Assembly: GCA_029289235.1 (NCBI GenBank)
Contig: JARFTZ010000039.1
Coordinates: 1-64,000, forward strand
DNA from: Gammaproteobacteria bacterium
Lineage (GTDB): Bacteria > Pseudomonadota > Gammaproteobacteria > Burkholderiales > Rhodocyclaceae
Reading direction: 5' to 3'
DNA length: 64,000 nt
Numbering within the stretch: position 1 is the first letter of the stretch; each line of letters opens with the position of its first letter. The notes under the pieces were generated by a model. That model made no database searches, had not been told where the DNA came from, and saw only the letters and a list, made by a program, of their open reading frames with translations. A program made the position numbers and the translations under genes. Shown here piece by piece: positions 60,744 to 64,000 of the stretch.

Positions 60744-62081
60744 TCAGCCCTCCTTCTCGATACGGGTCAGGTTATCCCGGAGAATGGGACCGTATTCATA
60801 CTTGCCTGCGCAGACATAGGTGCACAACGCCAAATCCTCCTCGTCAAGTTCCAGGCAGCCCAGCTTTTGCGCCATGTCTGTATCGCCTACCGCGAGATAA
60901 CGCAGCAGATGGGTTGCCAGGATGTCGAGCGGCATCACTTCTTCATAGTTTCCAACCGGAACGATGGCGCGCGGACTGCCGTTGGTCGTGGTGGTGAACT
61001 TGAATTTGCGGCCGCTGATCAGCTTTGAAACAAACACATTGAGAATCGAATGCTTGTTTACCCCGGCACGTGCCCAATGCATGAACTCACGGTCATTACC
61101 TTCCTTCAGGCAGGAAATTTGGTAGTGGTACCGCCCGAGATACGCGTACGGGCCCTGTGCCGTCCGGCCCCCCAGCAGCGAGCCGGATACCACCCGGTTG
61201 TTCCCGGGTTCAAGCTCCCCTGCGGAAAGATCCTCCAGGCTCGCCCCCTGCCGCGTCCGGAGAAGGCGCGGTTTTTTGACCACGGGGCCGCCCAGGGCGA
61301 CCACGCGTTCCACCCAGAGGCGTCCGGTCGAGAAGAGCTTGCCGATGGCAATCACTTCCTGGCTGTAGATCTGCCACACGCTGTGCGTGGCGCTGACCGG
61401 ATCGAGAAAGTGGATGTGCGTTCCGGGAAGCCCGGCAGGATGCGGTCCCGCAAAATGTTCGATCCGGACTCCGGGCAGGCCTTCCACCGAAACGGCGGAG
61501 CCTTCGGCTGCGCAGACGATGACCGGGGCGATGCGGGACAGCACCCGCAAGCCGCGACGAAAGTCATCGACGTGTGCCGTGATGACCAGCTCCGGATCGC
61601 CGGACAGCGGGTGCGTATCCATGGCCGTCACGAAAATGGAGGACGGGGCGGCCTCCGGATGAGGAACCTTGCTGAACGGGCGGGTCCGCAGCGCGGTCCA
61701 CAAGCCGGAGCGCAGCAAGTTTTCCCGGATGGCCGAGGGGGCAATCGCTTCCAGTTGGTCATCGGAGTAAGCGGTGAAGGTTTCTTCTTCACTGCCCTCC
61801 ACCTGGATGACCACCGACTGCAGCACGCGCTGTGCTCCCCGGTTGATCGCCACGACCGTTCCAGCTCCGGGGGATGTGAAGTTCACCCCGGGGTTTTTCT
61901 TGTCGGAAAAGAGAGTCTGCCCCAACTTGACCCTGTCTCCGACCTGAACAGCCATGGTCGGTTTCATCCCATGGTAGTCAGGTCCCAGCACGGCCACAGT
62001 CTTCACCAGGCGGGCCTCTTCGATGGACTGAACCGGTGCTCCGTCGGCCGGCAGATTCATTCCTCGCCTTATACGTATCAT
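60744..62081 (-). CDS. nqrA: Na+-translocating NADH:quinone reductase subunit A
   Basis: Cytoplasmic subunit of 445 residues that binds near the quinone site. The start [16 protein letters not shown] matches the family, so I chose ATG 62081; the frame is open to 62234 without homology. The [18 protein letters not shown] stretch is typical. It opens the nqrABCDEF-nqrM operon. The upstream gap of 238 bases to rnfH should hold its promoter. Confidence 0.96.
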   Translation of the reverse strand: MIRIRRGMNLPADGAPVQSIEEARLVKTVAVLGPDYHGMKPTMAVQVGDRVKLGQTLFSDKKNPGVNFTSPGAGTVVAINRGAQRVLQSVVIQVEGSEEETFTAYSDDQLEAIAPSAIRENLLRSGLWTALRTRPFSKVPHPEAAPSSIFVTAMDTHPLSGDPELVITAHVDDFRRGLRVLSRIAPVIVCAAEGSAVSVEGLPGVRIEHFAGPHPAGLPGTHIHFLDPVSATHSVWQIYSQEVIAIGKLFSTGRLWVERVVALGGPVVKKPRLLRTRQGASLEDLSAGELEPGNNRVVSGSLLGGRTAQGPYAYLGRYHYQISCLKEGNDREFMHWARAGVNKHSILNVFVSKLISGRKFKFTTTTNGSPRAIVPVGNYEEVMPLDILATHLLRYLAVGDTDMAQKLGCLELDEEDLALCTYVCAGKYEYGPILRDNLTRIEKEG

Positions 62082-62319
62082 TCCGTCAACCTGCTCTGTA
62101 ATGTGTTGTGGATTTTGGCCAGCCAAACGGCCGGCCCCCAAATTTTGCAACTTGGTATTGTGCCAGATTGATCGTTTTGTTGCGATGACTTGACGTAATG
62201 CCGGATGTCTGATCGCGCAAAAATTGCCGCGCATGCAGTCAACCCTGACCTTGGAGAGCGATACGGCAGATCAGCCGCCGAGGAGCAGGTATTTTTCGCG
62301 ACGCCCAGCGCGGAAACTC

Positions 62320-62595
62320 TCAGTCTTCGTCCCCCGACCCGTCCCGGCGCGGCACGGTCTGCGGGTCGCAGGTGATCGGTCGATAGATCTCGACGCGATC
62401 GCCGGGGCGCAACGCGGCTTCGGCCTTGACGATCTTGCCGAAGATGCCAACTTTCTGGGTGCTGAGATCAATGTGCGGGAACATGCGCAGGATGCCGGAG
62501 CGTTCGATCGCGTCGCCAACCGTGGCGCCGTCCGGCACGTCGATGGTCAGCCAGATCTGTTGCGCGGGTTCCGAGTAGGCGACGCCGATTTGCAT
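62320..62595 (-). CDS. rnfH: RnfH-family protein
   Basis: Small ubiquitin-fold protein of 91 residues (IGVAYSEPAQQIWLTIDV, then LRPGDRVEIYRPI). RnfH proteins accompany many rnf operons but their role is unclear; related RatB proteins act in toxin-antitoxin contexts. It follows rnfE by ten bases and ends the rnf operon. Confidence 0.92.
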   Translation of the reverse strand: MQIGVAYSEPAQQIWLTIDVPDGATVGDAIERSGILRMFPHIDLSTQKVGIFGKIVKAEAALRPGDRVEIYRPITCDPQTVPRRDGSGDED

Positions 62596-62605
62596 GTCTT
62601 TCTCC

Positions 62606-63286
62606 TCAGTGGCATCCGATCGCCGCTTCAGCGCGTGGCGCGGATGGTTCCTTCGCGCGGCGTTCGCAAGCCTGCTTCGCGGCCAGCAGCAGGCCGAGCA
62701 CGAGGAATCCGGCCGGCGGCAGGATCATCATCAGCACGCCGCCGTAGTCGGGCACGACGGTCGTTTCGAGGAAGGCGAACTTCGGTCCGAGCAGCAGGCT
62801 GGCCTGCGAGAACAGCGTGCCGGCACCGATCAGTTCGCGGATCAGGCCGATCGCCGTCAGCGCCAGGGTGAAGCCGAGGCCCATGCCCACGCCGTCGATC
62901 GCCGAGGTGATGACGCCGTTGCGCGACGCGAAGGACTCGGCGCGGCCGAGCACGGCGCAGTTGACCACGATCAGCGCGATGAACAGGCCGAGCACGCGGT
63001 ACAGGTCGTGCATCCAGGCGTTGAGGCTCATGTCGACGAGCGTGACGAGCGTGGCGATGAGGACGATGAAGACCGGGATGCGCACCTGCGGTGAAACGAA
63101 GTCGCGCAGCGACGAGATGATCACGTTGGCGCAGACGAGTACCGCGGTGGTCGCCAGCCCCATGCCGAGGCCGTTCGTGCCGCTGGTGGTGACGGCCATC
63201 GCGGGGCACATGCCGAGCATCTGCGAAAAGACGATGTTGTTGCCCCAGAGGCCGTCCTTGATGATCCGGCGCGTATCGATGCTCAT
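62606..63286 (-). CDS. rnfE: Electron transport complex subunit RnfE
   Basis: Membrane subunit of the RNF ferredoxin:NAD+ oxidoreductase, 226 residues, homologous to NqrD. Start IKDGLWGNNIVFSQMLGMCPA and IVVNCAVLGRAE hold the Cys residues for the shared iron centre. ATG 63286 has AAGGGAA upstream and lies one base after the rnfG stop. Confidence 0.95.
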   Translation of the reverse strand: MSIDTRRIIKDGLWGNNIVFSQMLGMCPAMAVTTSGTNGLGMGLATTAVLVCANVIISSLRDFVSPQVRIPVFIVLIATLVTLVDMSLNAWMHDLYRVLGLFIALIVVNCAVLGRAESFASRNGVITSAIDGVGMGLGFTLALTAIGLIRELIGAGTLFSQASLLLGPKFAFLETTVVPDYGGVLMMILPPAGFLVLGLLLAAKQACERRAKEPSAPRAEAAIGCH

Positions 63287-63287
63287 C

Positions 63288-63905
63288 TCATTTCCCTTCA
63301 AGAATTTCCTGGCGATGCGCGGCGTAGAAGGTCATGCCCTCTTTTACGGCCTTGACGACGGCGCGCGGGGTAATCGTGGCGCCGGCGAACTGGTCGAAGA
63401 CGCCGCCGTCCTTCTTGACAGCCCATTTCTCCGGCGGAGGCGACTCCAGTGACTTGCCCTCGAAGTCGCGTATCCACTTCGATTTCGCCAACTCGATCTT
63501 GTCGCCGAGCCCTGGCGTTTCCTTGTGCCGGATGACGCGTGCGCCGAGCAGGGTTCCCTTGGTGTCCACGCCGATGAGCACGATCAGCTCGCCGCCGTAG
63601 CCGCGTGCACCGTTCTGGAAAACCGCGCCGGTGACTGTGCCGGCCTTCCTCGCACGGTAGACGATCACCGGCTTGCCATCGTCGCCGGTCAAAGTCAGCG
63701 TGTCCTTCAGCAGGTTGTTGTCGGCGAAGCCTTCCGGCAACACTTCGATCAACGAGGTTTGCAGATCGCGCTCGTCGGCGGCGAAGATCGCCGGTTGCGT
63801 CAGCTGGTTGGCGACGACCAGCGCAGCGCTCGTCGCCAGCGCCACGACGCCGAGCGACAGTGGCTGATAGGAGAGGCGACCGCGCCATTCGGCCAGCGTA
63901 CTCAT
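63288..63905 (-). CDS. rnfG: Electron transport complex subunit RnfG
   Basis: Subunit with one membrane span and a periplasmic FMN domain, 205 residues, homologous to NqrC. The FMN attachment site is in FAGATITPRAVV. The RHKETPGLGDKIE stretch is typical. Its start overlaps the stop of rnfD (ATGA). Confidence 0.95.
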   Translation of the reverse strand: MSTLAEWRGRLSYQPLSLGVVALATSAALVVANQLTQPAIFAADERDLQTSLIEVLPEGFADNNLLKDTLTLTGDDGKPVIVYRARKAGTVTGAVFQNGARGYGGELIVLIGVDTKGTLLGARVIRHKETPGLGDKIELAKSKWIRDFEGKSLESPPPEKWAVKKDGGVFDQFAGATITPRAVVKAVKEGMTFYAAHRQEILEGK

Positions 63906-64000
63906 GATTTTCCCTTCTGCGTTGCCGGATCCAGCGGTGCGCCGCGCCAGTCGCGGCCCAGGATGCGCGGACGGATGTAGCGGTCGATGACCGGCGTCAT
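63902..64000 (-). CDS. rnfD: Electron transport complex subunit RnfD, C-terminal end (gene continues past the window)
   Basis: Only the last 32 codons are visible. The text PVIDRYIRPRILGRDW is the conserved C-terminus of RnfD. The TGA stop overlaps the rnfG start. The rest of the rnf operon (probably rnfC, rnfB, rnfA) should lie beyond the end of the window. Confidence 0.88.
   Translation of the reverse strand: MTPVIDRYIRPRILGRDWRGAPLDPATQKGKS

Overview
The window is about 64 kb of GC-rich (roughly 63-66 % by eye), densely coding bacterial chromosome. Gene content points to a respiratory, facultative betaproteobacterium, most likely Rhodocyclales (the Dechloromonas/Azonexus/Propionivibrio range). 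The clues are a NapC-type cytochrome, a compact molybdenum-cofactor operon, assimilatory nitrate reduction under an ANTAR regulator, cytochrome bd, and NQR and RNF complexes side by side. This placement is inferred from gene content; there is no rRNA or other phylogenetic marker.

Layout: 1-454 end of a NapC/NirT cytochrome (+); 572-5707 Moco operon moaA-moaC-moaD-moaE-mobB-mobA-moeA-mogA (+); 5866-6384 thpR (+); 6410-6983 IF-1 variant and cold-shock protein (-); 7226-11165 lipoprotein binding protein and GGDEF/EAL protein (-); 11277-12386 YgjP-like metalloprotease and a secreted phospholipase-A2-like protein (+); 12341-21322 nrtA-nrtB-nrtD-nirB-nirD-nasA (-); 21765-27439 RND efflux operon (+); 27575-28150 nasT-type ANTAR regulator (-); 28326-29812 RcnB-like protein and an EamA transporter (+); 29885-32693 cydA-cydB-cydX (-); 33389-41722 binding protein, putA and livHMGF (+); 41834-46526 EamA transporter, two secreted unknowns, a 3-hydroxyisobutyrate-dehydrogenase-like enzyme, thiD and a Tim44-like protein (+); 46605-52785 TRAP transporter, Gfo/Idh oxidoreductase, MarC and a LysR regulator (-); 52998-55962 uxaC and gnd (+); 56037-62081 nqrABCDEF-nqrM (-); 62320-64000 rnfH, rnfE, rnfG and the end of rnfD (-).

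How the parts connect: the Moco operon makes the Mo-bis-MGD cofactor that NasA needs, as would any upstream Nap enzyme. The nas operon imports nitrate, reduces it to nitrite (NasA) and then to ammonium (NirBD). Its leader RNA ends in a strong intrinsic terminator preceded by two small hairpins with A1/G4 loops, the signature of ANTAR antitermination; the matching regulator lies 6.3 kb away beyond the RND operon. A LIV-type ABC transporter encloses putA, which suggests proline or a related amino acid as substrate. The TRAP transporter, uxaC, gnd and a LysR regulator form a probable hexuronate locus. CydABX, NQR and RNF supply membrane electron transfer.

The strongest unusual signals are: (1) the ANTAR leader; (2) a TRAP large permease with an extra C-terminal cadherin/Ig-like domain; (3) seven copies of a GTCATTCCGGC-type palindromic repeat, four of them inside the nas operon including one in frame within nasA; (4) a nearly identical inverted pair of 138-bp repeats bracketing about 21.6 kb. 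I found no tRNA, rRNA, CRISPR array, transposase or phage gene.
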